NCBI GenBank assembly: GCA_039931065.1
Contig: JBDTSP010000010.1
Span: forward strand, 1-64,000
Reading direction: 5' to 3'
DNA: 64,000 nt
Source: CADEED01 sp039931065
GTDB lineage: Bacteria > Pseudomonadota > Gammaproteobacteria > Steroidobacterales > Steroidobacteraceae
Part shown: positions 53,384-64,000 of the stretch, one piece after another
Layout: each line of letters opens with the position of its first letter
How positions within the stretch are numbered: the first letter of the stretch is position 1
The notes under the pieces: generated by a model
What the model saw: the letters and a program-made list of their open reading frames with translations, nothing else
Databases searched by the model: none
Told to the model about the DNA's origin: nothing
Made by a program: the position numbers and the translations under genes

Positions 53384-53746
53384 ATGACTGAGCAGACGCC
53401 GTTCGAAAAACGCACGCAGGAAGTGCTGGACGAAAGCACTGCGCGGCTCGACGGCCGCACTTTGTCGCGCCTCACGCAGGCGCGGCATGCCGCGCTCGAT
53501 CAGCGGCAGCAGCCCGCGCACCACGGGTGGCGTTCGTATGTGCCGGCAGGCGCCGCGGCCGCGGTGGCCATGCTGGCGATCGTCATGTGGTCGGGCAACA
53601 CCGCCGTCGACCCCAGCCTCACGGCGGCGGCCGCAAGCCCCGTCGAGGACGTCGATCTGCTGGCCGATGTCGATGCGCCGGATTTCGCCGACGACGGTGA
53701 AGATCTCGAGTTCTATGAATGGGCCGCGGGTGAAGTCGAGTCGTGA
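53384..53746 (+). CDS. small membrane protein, probable anti-sigma (DUF3619-like)
   Basis: Protein of 120 residues with a charged N-terminal cytoplasmic part (FEKRTQEVLDESTARLDG), one membrane segment at about 52-67 and an acidic periplasmic tail. This layout and its place 12 bases after an ECF gene resemble the DUF3619 proteins seen in the same setting in beta- and gammaproteobacteria. A role in holding the sigma factor is inferred. The stop overlaps the GTG of the next gene as GTGA. Confidence 0.77.
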   Translation: MTEQTPFEKRTQEVLDESTARLDGRTLSRLTQARHAALDQRQQPAHHGWRSYVPAGAAAAVAMLAIVMWSGNTAVDPSLTAAAASPVEDVDLLADVDAPDFADDGEDLEFYEWAAGEVES

Positions 53747-53928
53747 GCGATCCCAAGCCAAAACCCGAGCCCGATGAAGACCTGCTCGAATTCCTGGGCG
53801 GGATCGACGAAGTGAACGACGACTCGCAGGAAGCGGACTTCTCGGATTTTCTTGCCAGGACCGATATCGACAATCTCGCGGTGGGCGGCAAACAGCCGAA
53901 AGCCCCCGCCGAAGGTGCAGAGAAATGA
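53743..53928 (+). CDS. small acidic protein of the sigma-factor operon
   Basis: Protein of 61 residues, strongly acidic and without membrane segment or cysteine (PDEDLLEFLGGIDEVND is typical of its composition). GTG start overlaps the previous stop and its own stop overlaps the next ATG, so it is translated as part of the chain and is probably real in spite of its size. I recognise no family. It could bind the basic DUF3106 protein encoded next; that is speculation. Confidence 0.6.
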   Translation: MSDPKPKPEPDEDLLEFLGGIDEVNDDSQEADFSDFLARTDIDNLAVGGKQPKAPAEGAEK

Positions 53929-54464
53929 GCAGCCGAAACGTGTTGACGCGCCGCGCCGCGCTGGCCGCGATCCTGGCCGTTGGCTTGCAGTGCGCCGTGT
54001 CTGGCCGGGCACGCGCCGACGAGCCAGCTAACGTCGAGGTCGAGCGCGCGACCGCCCCCGCGCCAGCCAGTTGGGAATCTCTGAGCGCCGCTGAACAGAA
54101 AACGCTCGGCCGCTTCCGCGAACGATGGAACACTCTCGACCCCGCCCAGCAACAGCGCTTGGTGCGCGGCACGCGGCGCTGGGCGGCGATGTCGCCCGAA
54201 CAGCGGCAGAAGGCGCAGGCGCGTTTCTCGCGCTGGAAAGACCTGAGCCCCGAACAGCGTGAACTCGCGCGCAAACGCTGGCACCGTTACCAGCAGCTGC
54301 CTCCCGACCAGAAAGAGCGGGTGCGCGACAACTATCACCGCTTCAAGAATCTCACCCCCGAACAGCGCCGCCGCCTGCGCGAACGCTGGCAGAACGCCTC
54401 GCCCGAGGAGCGACAGCGGATGCTGGAGCGGCGCCGCGCGCGGCAGGAACGCCGTCAGCAGTAA
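53925..54464 (+). CDS. DUF3106 exported protein
   Basis: Protein of 179 residues with a Tat-like signal (TRRAALAAILAVG) to about residue 32. The mature part is a row of repeated helical units on the theme LSPEQRELARKRWHRYQQL, with W or F every 20-25 residues (LDPAQQQ, MSPEQRQKAQ, LTPEQRR, ASPEERQR). This is the DUF3106 pattern, very rich in Arg and Gln. A periplasmic partner of the upstream sigma/anti-sigma system, related in look to CpxP/Spy-type sensors, is a reasonable guess. Ends 4 bases before the convergent cupin gene. Confidence 0.83.
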   Translation: MSSRNVLTRRAALAAILAVGLQCAVSGRARADEPANVEVERATAPAPASWESLSAAEQKTLGRFRERWNTLDPAQQQRLVRGTRRWAAMSPEQRQKAQARFSRWKDLSPEQRELARKRWHRYQQLPPDQKERVRDNYHRFKNLTPEQRRRLRERWQNASPEERQRMLERRRARQERRQQ

Positions 54465-54468
54465 CTAG

Positions 54469-54954
54469 CTACTTCGCGGTTTCAGGCGCGGGCGTCTTCG
54501 GGATCTTCTTGCCGGCGGCGGCCGACGCCGGCGTCGCCCAGTTGATCACGTAGTAAGTGGCGGGCGTATCGCCGATGTTCTGCACCGCATGCGGCTGCAT
54601 TGACGCGTAGAACAGGACGCCACCGGCGTTCACGACGACTTCCTTGCCGTTGACGTGCGCCTGCAGCGTGCCTTCCTTGACGATCACCATCTCCTCGTTG
54701 GGATGCGTGTGCGGCGGATGCGAGGCGGTATGCGGATTGAGCGTCGTGATGTGCATCTCGAGCTTGTCGAGCGTGCGGGTCGGCTGATCGACCACCGCGC
54801 GCAACTCGCCCACGCTGGTCTTCTTCGCCGTGAAATCGGCCCAGTTCCAGGCGCTGGAGTCGAGCAGCCTCCCGGGTTCATCCGCGAGCGAAACGCAGGC
54901 CAGGGTGACACTGGCGGCAACGGCGGCGGCAAACAAATCTCGACGCGTGATCAT
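54469..54954 (-). CDS. exported cupin-domain protein
   Basis: Protein of 161 residues with a Tat signal (MITRRDLFAAAVAASV) and one cupin domain. The metal motif is visible as HPPHTHPNEEMVIVKEG (His-x-His and Glu) with the second motif in MQPHAVQNIG. The preceding residues LDKLEMHITTLN are typical. Substrate unknown; small exported cupins may be isomerases, dioxygenases or sensors. Divergent from the YqhA-type gene by 88 bases. Confidence 0.86.
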   Translation of the reverse strand: MITRRDLFAAAVAASVTLACVSLADEPGRLLDSSAWNWADFTAKKTSVGELRAVVDQPTRTLDKLEMHITTLNPHTASHPPHTHPNEEMVIVKEGTLQAHVNGKEVVVNAGGVLFYASMQPHAVQNIGDTPATYYVINWATPASAAAGKKIPKTPAPETAK

Positions 54955-55042
54955 GGCGGTCCCCTTCGTGAAACCAGTCGGAGCCTACCAAGCGCCGCTG
55001 TTTGGCTACAATACGCGCCGCGCGAACTTCAGGAGCGAATCA

Positions 55043-55552
55043 GTGGCGTCCAAACTGGAAACGATGATCGAAAGCGCGTTGTTCGCGTCGCGCTGGATTC
55101 TCGCGCCGATCTTCCTGGGTCTGTCGCTGGCCCTCATGGCTCTCGGTGTGAAGTTCTTCCAGGAAGCCTGGCACGTGTTCCAGCACCTGCTGACGATGGA
55201 GGAATCGGATCTCGTACTCATCGTCCTGTCGATGATCGACATCGCGCTGGTGGGCAGCCTCATCGTCATGGTGATGTTCTCGGGCTACGAGAATTTCGTC
55301 TCCACCATCGATACCAAGGGCACCGATACGCTGGGCTTCGGCAAGCTCGACGCCGGCACATTGAAGCTCAAGGTTGCCGCGAGCATCGTGGCGATCTCGT
55401 CGATTCACCTGCTGCGGATCTTCATGCAGGCCGAGACCACCGATAACACCAAGATCATGTGGTACATCATCCTGCACATGACTTTCGTCGTGTCCGCCGT
55501 GTTGTTAGGCGTGCTCGACAAGATGTCATTCGCCAAACACCGCGACCACTGA
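55043..55552 (+). CDS. YqhA/UPF0114 family membrane protein
   Basis: Integral membrane protein of 169 residues in the UPF0114 (TIGR00645/YqhA) family. Three to four hydrophobic segments, with ASRWILAPIFLGLSLAL at the start, VMFSGYENFVSTID in the middle and IMWYIILHMTFVVSAVLLG at the end, follow the family. The function is not established. Start is GTG at 55043, supported by an aggag ribosome site 7 bases upstream; an ATG seven codons later is possible. Its stop is 14 bases from the convergent DUF3604 gene. Confidence 0.9.
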   Translation: MASKLETMIESALFASRWILAPIFLGLSLALMALGVKFFQEAWHVFQHLLTMEESDLVLIVLSMIDIALVGSLIVMVMFSGYENFVSTIDTKGTDTLGFGKLDAGTLKLKVAASIVAISSIHLLRIFMQAETTDNTKIMWYIILHMTFVVSAVLLGVLDKMSFAKHRDH

Positions 55553-55566
55553 GATCCCGGCCCACT

Positions 55567-58560
55567 TCACGCCGTCGGTGCCGGCAGGATCTGGCAGGAA
55601 GTCGATGGAATCGGCCGCTCCGGCGGGGCCTCGACCGCAGTCGGCGGCGCGGGTGGCGCATTCGGGTCCGTGATCTCGTGTGTCACCGCCCGGTCGATCG
55701 CATTGCGGAAGCGATCGCTTATTCTACCCGCGGCTCCGGTCGGTGATGTCTCCGGCGGGCACGCATTCACCAGCGTGTTCTCGCAAGCGTCCGGCTTGCG
55801 ATTGCCATCCCTGTCGATGAAGTGCGTGGGCTTCTGGAGCGAACTCGCTCCCAGTACGGCGCTGTTTACGCCGCGTGCAGGCGCGGTCGGGCAAGCGCTC
55901 TTGTAGCGGGTCCACACCGGGTTCGCAAACGCGTAGCGGCTGCCGCAGTGACTGCCGGCCGTGCCACCCGCAGGGCACACACCGAGATCCGCGGCACGGT
56001 AGGTCAGGATCGTGCTCGCGGTGGCGCGGATGTACGACAGCGCACCTTCGTTGCGTGCCAGGCCGAACTGCCCCGGCCCCAGGTAGATAGCCGCCGTGCC
56101 GTGGTAGGCAATGTCGGGCGACAGCGGCGCGCGGCTGAAGCGGCCGTACACATCGGCGAGCTGCACCGTCAACACGCTCGAAGGCGCCTGGGTGTATGAG
56201 CCGAAGCCCGCCTGTCCGACACCCGGAGGCACGCCGGCTGGGCCGTGATCACGCGGCGCGAACGTGACTCGATCGTTGCCCACGTACACATCGACTTTTT
56301 CGATCGGGCCGAACTCCCGCGTCGAAATCCATTCCACCAGCAATGGGATGCGATCGCCGGCGAAGAAGTCGAGCACGCCGCCCATTTGCGTGTCGCCGTC
56401 GTCGATTTTTCCGTTGAGGTTGCGATCGAGGGCGATGCGGATCGCGGGGCCGTCCGTGACGCTGAAGCGGCCGGCGCGCAGGCTCTCGATGACCTGCTGG
56501 TTGGTGTAGCGAATCGGTCCGCCCGGCGATCGTGCCTCGCCATCCGCGGTCAATTGCGGCATACCCGAAGTGGGTTGAGCCATCGAAACCAGGTTGCGCG
56601 GCTGGCCGATCGCGGTGTCGGCGACGGGCACATCGGTCCAGCGCGAGGTCGCTCCCGGGTTGCCGTAGCGGCGGAAATTGAAATCGCCGTGCGAGTCCGA
56701 GCCGCCGGCCATGAACCAGCGTCGCGGTTGTCCCCGCGGCAACCAGCTCAAACTACCGAGCTGCGCGGCATCGACGCCTTCGCGCAGGTAACGATCCCAG
56801 GTGTGCGCGCCGTGATAGAGCGACTCGACCAGTTTTCCGGGCGGCACATTGCGGTCCCACTTCCACGGGAATCTGCCGAAGTTGTTGCCCTGGAACGGCC
56901 AGTTGTACCAAAAGTGATAGGCGCGCGGATTATCCGAGTTCGCGCCGGTGAACACGACTGTCGGGCTGCGTGTGTCGGGCGACGAGACGTACCGGTCGTT
57001 CTCATTCCAGAACTGCAGGCCGAGGATCGCGGGCGAACGCCACGCAATATCGAGTTCACGCTCGGAATACGGCACGATGTCGGGGCCGGGACCGCCCGGC
57101 CGCGAGTTGTCGAGCGGATGAGCGAGGAATGCGACGCCACCGCGTTCCACCTCACCGACGATGCTGCCGAGCCGCTTGCTGGCGCCGCCGTAGACTCCGG
57201 TGTCGCTGCCGATGAAACCATCGGTGTTCTGACTCACGCTCGACGGGAAATACACGAGATGCTGTCGGCTTGGCAGCGGGCTGGTGAGATCGGGCGTGAA
57301 GTACTTCACTACGTCGTTGAGCGTGCCTGCGCCAAGGTATTCCTCGATTTTTTCCTCGAGTGGAATACCCTGTTCATCGAGCAGCACATACGCGCCGTCG
57401 ACCGCGCGCGAATATTTCTGCCGGCAGTCCGCCGCGCTCGAGTGTTCGAGACATTTGTTCGGGTTTGGCCACGAGTACTTGCGCCCATCGCCGTAGTGCA
57501 CGACACCCTCGTTGAATTCGGCGGGCGAGATTTCCACCTGCGCATCCACCTCCTCGCCGAGATACACCTGCGGCAGCACATTCGCCGAACGCAGCCGCGC
57601 GAGGCCACGTGTATCCGCTTCGAGAGCGATTTCGGCATTGATCCCGTTCGTGCCGTACAGCAGGTTCTTCGCCACCCGAAAGCGATTCGGATTGAAGTCG
57701 CGCGCCTCCTTGCATTTGTCGTGCGAGCGATCCGCGCAGTATTCGCGCGGGATCGCGCCATCGGTCTGCTCGCTGTTCGACGCATGGTCGGTGGCAAAGA
57801 CGAAATCCATGCCACTCGCGCCGAGCGCGCGTGCCACGTTGCGGTACGAATATCCGGACTCGCCTTCGTTGTCGGTCATCTGCGAGTGGTAGTGAAAATC
57901 GCCGTACAGCCAGTTGTCCGCGAAGCGCGGCAGCGGGCTTTCGCCCGCGTGGACCACCAGGTAGTTCCGCCATTCGCGCGTGTAGAGCCCGCCGGGCAGC
58001 TCCGTCACGACGGTGATCTCGAGGTGGACGTTGCGGCCCGACGTCACTGCGGCTCTCGGCGTGTACCAGAATGCGCCGTGCCACTCGTGCGAGCGCGAAA
58101 TGTTCAGTACGTCATCGCAGCTCTGCGATGGGCCCGGGTGACAGATATCGTGATCGGGTTCCGCGCTGAGCGTCGAAACCGGACCCTTGCGCTGAATTTC
58201 GCGAAACTGGCGCGCGGAAATCGTGGTGCTCGGCTGACCCGGACGCGGTTGATCGGAGGTCCACTCCACCACCCGTACTTCGCGCAGCCGTCCGACGTCG
58301 ATGGGATTGAGCGGCGTATAGCTGCTGACTCCCGAACGAGCGACCTCGAACACCGCGTCGTCGAACGTGATCACGATCGGGATCGGCCCATACGTCAAAT
58401 TTCCATCGGGCCCCTTGACGGGTTCGAGACGCCATGGCGCGTCGATTGCGAACTCGAAGCCAAACTGGCCGCCGAGGCCGAAACTGAGCTGACTGGCTAG
58501 GCAGAGCAGCAACGCGGCAGCCGCGCACCGGGCCGATTTCGAAAAGTGACGCCAGTTCAT
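55567..58560 (-). CDS. large exported DUF3604 protein
   Basis: Protein of 997 residues with a signal peptide to about residue 28 and a DUF3604 domain, a group related to PHP metal-dependent phosphoesterases. Metal-ligand type motifs include YGDFHYHSQMTDNEG, DFVFATDHASNSE and AGGSDSHGDFNF. Also seen is FLAHPLDNSRPGG. The ATG is preceded by an agggaga ribosome site. The substrate is unknown; family members occur with sulfatases or in polymer degradation. It lies 93 bases from the oppositely transcribed sigma/kinase pair and is a good candidate for its target. Confidence 0.88.
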   Translation of the reverse strand: MNWRHFSKSARCAAAALLLCLASQLSFGLGGQFGFEFAIDAPWRLEPVKGPDGNLTYGPIPIVITFDDAVFEVARSGVSSYTPLNPIDVGRLREVRVVEWTSDQPRPGQPSTTISARQFREIQRKGPVSTLSAEPDHDICHPGPSQSCDDVLNISRSHEWHGAFWYTPRAAVTSGRNVHLEITVVTELPGGLYTREWRNYLVVHAGESPLPRFADNWLYGDFHYHSQMTDNEGESGYSYRNVARALGASGMDFVFATDHASNSEQTDGAIPREYCADRSHDKCKEARDFNPNRFRVAKNLLYGTNGINAEIALEADTRGLARLRSANVLPQVYLGEEVDAQVEISPAEFNEGVVHYGDGRKYSWPNPNKCLEHSSAADCRQKYSRAVDGAYVLLDEQGIPLEEKIEEYLGAGTLNDVVKYFTPDLTSPLPSRQHLVYFPSSVSQNTDGFIGSDTGVYGGASKRLGSIVGEVERGGVAFLAHPLDNSRPGGPGPDIVPYSERELDIAWRSPAILGLQFWNENDRYVSSPDTRSPTVVFTGANSDNPRAYHFWYNWPFQGNNFGRFPWKWDRNVPPGKLVESLYHGAHTWDRYLREGVDAAQLGSLSWLPRGQPRRWFMAGGSDSHGDFNFRRYGNPGATSRWTDVPVADTAIGQPRNLVSMAQPTSGMPQLTADGEARSPGGPIRYTNQQVIESLRAGRFSVTDGPAIRIALDRNLNGKIDDGDTQMGGVLDFFAGDRIPLLVEWISTREFGPIEKVDVYVGNDRVTFAPRDHGPAGVPPGVGQAGFGSYTQAPSSVLTVQLADVYGRFSRAPLSPDIAYHGTAAIYLGPGQFGLARNEGALSYIRATASTILTYRAADLGVCPAGGTAGSHCGSRYAFANPVWTRYKSACPTAPARGVNSAVLGASSLQKPTHFIDRDGNRKPDACENTLVNACPPETSPTGAAGRISDRFRNAIDRAVTHEITDPNAPPAPPTAVEAPPERPIPSTSCQILPAPTA

Positions 58561-58653
58561 CGTGGTTCTCCCTGAATGTGAATCCTTGTGATCTCATGAA
58601 GGGAGATCGGAATTGGCAGGCGCAACACGACACGGCAAGATGCAAATCATCCT

Positions 58654-59214
58654 ATGGGCCAACCTGAGCTGATCGCGATCTTCGAGGCTGCAGACTCAGG
58701 CGACGGCGGCGCGCGTGACCGGCTGTTCTCGTTGCTCTACGGGGAACTGCACCGTCTCGCGCAACGCGAGCTGCGCCGGAACAGCGCCGCGACGCTCAGC
58801 CCGACCACCTTGCTCCACGAAACCTTCATCAACGTGTCGGAGCGCGATCTGCATTTCCCCGACCGCTCGCGATTTTTCGCCTACGCGGCGCGCGCGATGC
58901 GCGGGCTGCTGATCGACTATCTGCGCAATCGCCAGGCGCAGAAGCGCGGCGCCGGATTCGAAATCACTTCCTTGCCCACGGAGGTGCCGCAGGTGAAGGA
59001 GGATTTTTCGGTGGAATCGTTGAGCAGTGCGCTCGATTCACTGGCGCAGATCGACAGCCGGCTGGCCGAATGCGTCGATCTCAAATTTTTCTGTGGATTC
59101 TCCTTCGCCGAAATCGCGCAGATGCGCGCCGTTTCGGAACGCACGGTGCAACGCGACTGGGACAAGGCGCGCATCCTGCTGCACCGGATGCTCGAAGAGC
59201 CGGCGACAGGCTAG
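58654..59214 (+). CDS. ECF sigma factor of the TIGR02999/ECF43-like type
   Basis: Sigma factor of 186 residues. It opens with GDGGARDRLFSLLYGELHRLA and has AATLSPTTLLHETFINV in region 2, where most ECF factors have a DAED-type acidic motif; here Ser49-Pro50-Thr51-Thr52 occupy it. Region 4 has CGFSFAEIAQMRAVSERTVQRDW. This is the type that occurs with Ser/Thr kinases and, in Vibrio, is switched on by threonine phosphorylation. The kinase gene starts 7 bases after its stop. No anti-sigma factor is present. No strong ribosome site precedes the ATG. Confidence 0.9.
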   Translation: MGQPELIAIFEAADSGDGGARDRLFSLLYGELHRLAQRELRRNSAATLSPTTLLHETFINVSERDLHFPDRSRFFAYAARAMRGLLIDYLRNRQAQKRGAGFEITSLPTEVPQVKEDFSVESLSSALDSLAQIDSRLAECVDLKFFCGFSFAEIAQMRAVSERTVQRDWDKARILLHRMLEEPATG

Positions 59215-59221
59215 GGCAGTC

Positions 59222-61859
59222 ATGGACACCCGAACCATGGAAGCAGGCACGTGGGCGCGAGTGAGCCCCTTCCTCGATCAGGCGCTCGATCTCGATCCCG
59301 CGGATCGGGAGGAATGGCTGGCGCAACTCACCCTCACGCAACCGGTTTTGGCGCCACTCGTGCGCAGCCTGCTGGCGGAGAGCGTGAGGCTCGACGCGCA
59401 AGGGTTTCTCGATCATTCGCCCTTTCTGATGGCGCCGTCCCTGGCCGGATCCATCGCGGGTGCATACACGCTCGAACGTCCGCTCGGTCGCGGCGGCATG
59501 GGAGAGGTGTGGCTCGCGCGGCGCAACGACGGACGCTTCGAAGGTTCGTGCGCGGTCAAGTTTCTCGATGAGTCGCTCGCGCAACCCAAACTGGTGGAAC
59601 GCTTTCGCCGCGAGGGAGTGTTGCTGGCGCGCCTTGCACATCCGAACATCGCGCGCCTGCTGGATGCGGGGACAGCCAACGGGCGCACCTACCTGGCGCT
59701 CGAATACGTCGACGGTGAACGCATCGATGCCTACTGCGCGCGGCTCACCGTGGGCGATCGGGTACGGCTGTTCGTAGGCGTGGTGGGTGCGGTGGCACAT
59801 GCGCACAGCCAGCTGATCGTGCACCGGGACCTGAAGCCTTCCAACGTGCTGGTCACGCGCGACGGCCAGGTCAAACTACTCGATTTCGGCATCGCCAAGC
59901 TGCTGCATGCGGATCCGGGCGACGACGATCTCACGCGTATCGAAGACGCGGTATTGACGCCGGAATACGCGGCTCCGGAGCAGATGCTGGGGGAGTTGCC
60001 GACCACGGCCACCGATGTCTACCAGCTGGGCATGTTGTTGTACGTGTTGCTCACGGGGCGGCATCCACTCGCAACCGGCGGCACGCGTGCCGAAAAAGTG
60101 CGCGCGGCGCTGGCGGGAGTCGTTCCGCGTGCCTCCGAGATGGCGGATGCGGATACGCAGCGCCTGGTGCGCGGAGATCTCGACGCAATTCTGGACAAGT
60201 CGTTACGGCGCGACCCCAAGGAACGATACGCGACGGCGCAGGAACTCAAAGACGAACTGCTGCGATACGTCGGCAATCAACCGGTCGCGGCGCGCCGCGG
60301 CGCAGCCGCGTATCGAGTCGGCAAGTTCATCGGGCGGCACCGGTTGGCGGTGGTGGCCTCGAGCCTGGGGCTCGCAAGCCTGTGTGCCGCGCTGGTCTTC
60401 GCGTTTCTTCAAACACGCGAGACCCGCGTGCAACGCGACGTCGCGCGCCGCGAATTGAATCGCGCGACAGCCAGCAATGAATTTGCCACCTTCCTGTTGA
60501 GCGCCGCGGCTCCGGGCGGCGGCAAGTTCTCCGCCGCCGAACTCATCGGCGAAAGCGAACGACTCGTGCGAAAGCAATTTGCCCACGACAACCCCATGCG
60601 CGCCGAGCTGCTCACGACCATCGGCACGCAATACATGTTGTCGGAACACTGGCCGGAATCACGCGCCGCTTTCGAAAGCGCCGCCGCGATCGCCGACGGG
60701 GCGGGCAGCCCGGCGCTCATCGCTCGGGCGCGCTGTCCGCTCGCGCTGCTGATCATGCTGAACGCCCAGCGCAAGACCGCCGAGACGATGATGGATGCGG
60801 CGCTCGCGCAAATTCCCGCCGCCGCAGAATACGCGGCAGTGCGCGGCGAATGCCTGACGCGGGCCAGCGAATTCGGATTCTTCACGGGCGAGTCGGCGCC
60901 GATGATTCGCAATGCAAAACAGGCGGTGGGCCTGCTCGAGTCCACGCCGGGGGCATCGGCGTTGCGCCGGATCGACGCGCACGCCGATCTGGCCTATGGG
61001 TATTACCTCGCGAAGAGGAATCGCGAGGCGGATGCCGAATTCGCGCGTACCGCGAAAGCCATCGTGGATGCCGGCCGCGAACGCACTCTCGCGACGGCCG
61101 ACCTCTACAACAACTGGGCTCTCGTTCACTTCCTTGGCGACATCCGCAAGGCGGCCCCCCTGCAGGCACGTGCCGTCGAATTGCGCCGCTCCATCGAGGG
61201 CGATGCGGGAATCGCACCCACATTCACGTACAACTACGCGGGCCTGCTGCTGCAGCTTGGGCGGCTCGACGAGGCGCTGCCGCTGTTCGAACAGACGATC
61301 GTCAACGCGACGGCGCGCGAAGAGGTCCGCATCATGTTCGATGCCTCCATGGAGATCGGCGACCTTTACATCGAGCAGGGCGAGTTCAAGAAGGCCCGTG
61401 ATCAGCTCGCCTCGGTCGCAGCCTTTCTGAACTCACCGCGCTTCGATGACATCCGCAAGGCGCAACTCGAGTACTACCGTGCGCATCTCGCCGAACGGCA
61501 GGGTGATCTTTCGGGTGCGCAGGCCGGTTATGCGCAGGCCGTGAAATTTTTCGAAGGCTTCGAGCAGAAATACGCAATCGGGGTGCGGGCGCTGTGCGGG
61601 TTGTCGCGCACGGAGCTCGCGTTGGGGAATCGGCCGGCTGCCGCCGAGGCGGCCCGGCGCGCGCTCGCACTGGCCGCGTCCTTCGCTCAACCTGGCGAGC
61701 CGTCCTATCTACTGGGGATGGCCCAGCTCGTCGATGGCGACCGGCTGCGCGCCGCCGGCACGGCCGAGGAAGCCGTGCGCAGCCTGAAGCTCGCGCATGA
61801 CAACTTCGAACAGACCCTCGGTGTCGCGCACCCGCTGACGCGGGAGGCGGCAAACAAGC

Positions 61860-61876
<17 letters not shown>
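59222..61876 (+). CDS. transmembrane Ser/Thr protein kinase with TPR region
   Basis: Eukaryotic-like kinase of 884 residues. After an 80-residue N-terminal region (WARVSPFLDQALDLDPADRE), the catalytic domain has GRGGMGEV at 89-96, Lys113, HRD at 201-203 in VHRDLKPSNVL, DFG at 221-223 and APEQML, so it should be active. One membrane segment lies at about 385-405. The remaining 470 residues are helical repeats of TPR type and would be periplasmic. Seven bases separate it from the sigma gene, which it probably phosphorylates. The 3' end overlaps pntB tail-to-tail by 17 bases. Confidence 0.92.
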
Positions 61877-63292
<1,416 letters not shown>

Positions 63293-63293
<1 letters not shown>

Positions 63294-63598
63294 TAGTGAC
63301 CGCCTCTGGTCTTCTTCCTGGCACCGGAGGACTTGAACATCTCCAGCATTCTTTCCGTGACGACGTAGCCGCCGACAGCGTTACCCGCAGCCAGCAACAC
63401 ACCGACGAAGCCGATGATTTTCTCGATCGGCGTGACTGCGCCGCCGAGCGCGACCATGGCGCCGACCAGCACGATGCCGTGCACGAAGTTTGAGCCGGAC
63501 ATGAGCGGCGTATGCAGGATCACCGGCACTTTCGCGATAATTTCGTAGCCGGTGAAGGCCGCGAGCATGAAGATATAAAGCGCAACGATTCCGGTCAT
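63293..63598 (-). CDS. pntAB: NAD(P) transhydrogenase subunit alpha part 2
   Basis: Small membrane subunit of 101 residues that supplies the alpha-side helices of the transhydrogenase when PntA is split, as in many proteobacteria. It has three hydrophobic segments (ALYIFMLAAFTGYEII; SNFVHGIVLVGAMVAL; IIGFVGVLLAAGNAVGGYVV), then a basic tail. The stop TAA overlaps the pntB ATG. The gap to pntAA is 3 bases. Confidence 0.93.
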
Positions 63599-63601
63599 GT
63601 C

Positions 63602-64000
63602 TTAACCCTCCACCGCTTTTCGGGTGGCTTCGTGTTTGATCGCGCCGTCATGCGTGAGTACGGCGCCCGCGAATACCTCGTCCGCCCAATCGATCTTGAG
63701 GTCGCCCGCCTTGTCGATGGCGGGCTTGAGGAAGTTGAGCAGGTTGCGGGCGTACATCTCGCTGGCGTTGTAAGCGAGCGTGCCGGCGACGTTCACCGGG
63801 CCCAGGATCTTCACACCCTGGTGAATGACAGTCTCGCCCGCCCTGGTGAGCTCGCAGTTGCCACCCTGTTCGGCCGCGATGTCGACGATGACCGAACCGG
63901 CGCGCATACGCTCGACGGCGGCCTTGGAAATGATGACCGGTGCTTTTCGGCCTGGCACCGATGCCGTGGAGATCACCGCGTCGGCCGCGGCAATGCGCGC
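63602..64000 (-). CDS. pntAA: NAD(P) transhydrogenase subunit alpha part 1, C-terminal part only
   Basis: NAD(H)-binding subunit of the transhydrogenase; the window cuts it, so only about the last 132 codons are visible and the start lies to the right. The seen part has PGRKAPVIISKAAVERM, SVIVDIAAEQGGNCEL and KILGPVNVAGTLAYNASEMYA, all standard for PntAA. The protein ends with KHEATRKAVEG and not with membrane helices, which confirms the split three-gene form. Confidence 0.92.
   Translation of the reverse strand, partial: ARIAAADAVISTASVPGRKAPVIISKAAVERMRAGSVIVDIAAEQGGNCELTRAGETVIHQGVKILGPVNVAGTLAYNASEMYARNLLNFLKPAIDKAGDLKIDWADEVFAGAVLTHDGAIKHEATRKAVEG

Noticed and set aside
54830..55042. 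Upstream extension of the YqhA-type gene
   Set aside because: It overlaps the start of the divergent cupin gene, and the ribosome site supports the GTG at 55043.
56245..58500. Open frame of about 750 codons on the plus strand
   Set aside because: It is antisense to the DUF3604 gene, whose signal peptide, ribosome site and metal motifs are clear.

Overview
The window is a high-GC (about two-thirds G+C), densely coding chromosomal segment. Gene content and order (dprA-smg-topA, divergent LysM gene and def-fmt-rsmB-DUF4390-ntrYX, argS-SPOR, priA, pntAA/AB/B, MlaEFD-type lipid transport) point to a gammaproteobacterium near the Xanthomonadales/Nevskiales/Steroidobacter group. That placement is inferred from family content and synteny; there is no rRNA gene. 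I see no tRNA, insertion sequence, integrase, prophage or CRISPR array.

Layout. 1-3.6 kb: an MCE/Mla-like phospholipid ABC transporter (permease, ATPase, MCE protein, auxiliary lipoprotein), with a possible truncated gene fragment at the left edge. 3.6-7.0 kb: ABC-F ATPase (YheS type) coupled to a membrane-anchored phospholipase D-like protein. 7.1-9.3 kb: three accessory genes including an orphan secretin N-domain protein. 9.4-16.1 kb: HAF-repeat protein, GGDEF/EAL signalling protein, M15 peptidase, HD phosphohydrolase, exonuclease III. 16.1-19 kb: oligopeptidase A and aroE. 19-23 kb: an ECF sigma factor with its membrane partner, rlmJ, a lipoprotein, DUF1203 and a TIM-barrel protein. 23-28.6 kb: topA, smg, dprA and a LysM lipoprotein. 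28.8-35.9 kb: def, fmt, rsmB, DUF4390, ntrY, ntrX as one tightly packed run.

35.9-40.8 kb: a TrkA-type potassium channel divergent from an SLC13-type permease, an intact mscS, a truncated and frameshifted second mscS, and a degenerate copy of the 3' end of ntrX. 40.8-46 kb: two proteins sharing a BamE/SmpA-like C-terminal domain, a CapA lipoprotein, a SPOR protein and argS. 46-52.5 kb: EF-hand protein, low-complexity secreted protein, an exported subtilase divergent from an ECF sigma/anti-sigma pair, and priA. 52.5-55.5 kb: a four-gene sigma-factor operon ending in DUF3106, a cupin and a YqhA/UPF0114 protein. 55.6-61.9 kb: a large DUF3604 protein divergent from an ECF sigma factor paired with a Ser/Thr kinase. 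61.9-64 kb: the three-subunit proton-translocating transhydrogenase, whose first gene runs off the window.

Themes. Most genes are housekeeping, but four ECF sigma factors of different types lie within 40 kb, each with its own partner. The most distinctive points are the sigma/kinase pair whose sigma region 2 has Ser-Pro-Thr-Thr where acidic residues usually sit, the degenerate AAA+ motifs of NtrX, the ntrX-fragment/mscS rearrangement scar, and a DnaA-box-like cluster at the start of priA. Same-strand genes commonly overlap by ATGA or GTGA, and 5 of 12 convergent pairs overlap at their 3' ends.
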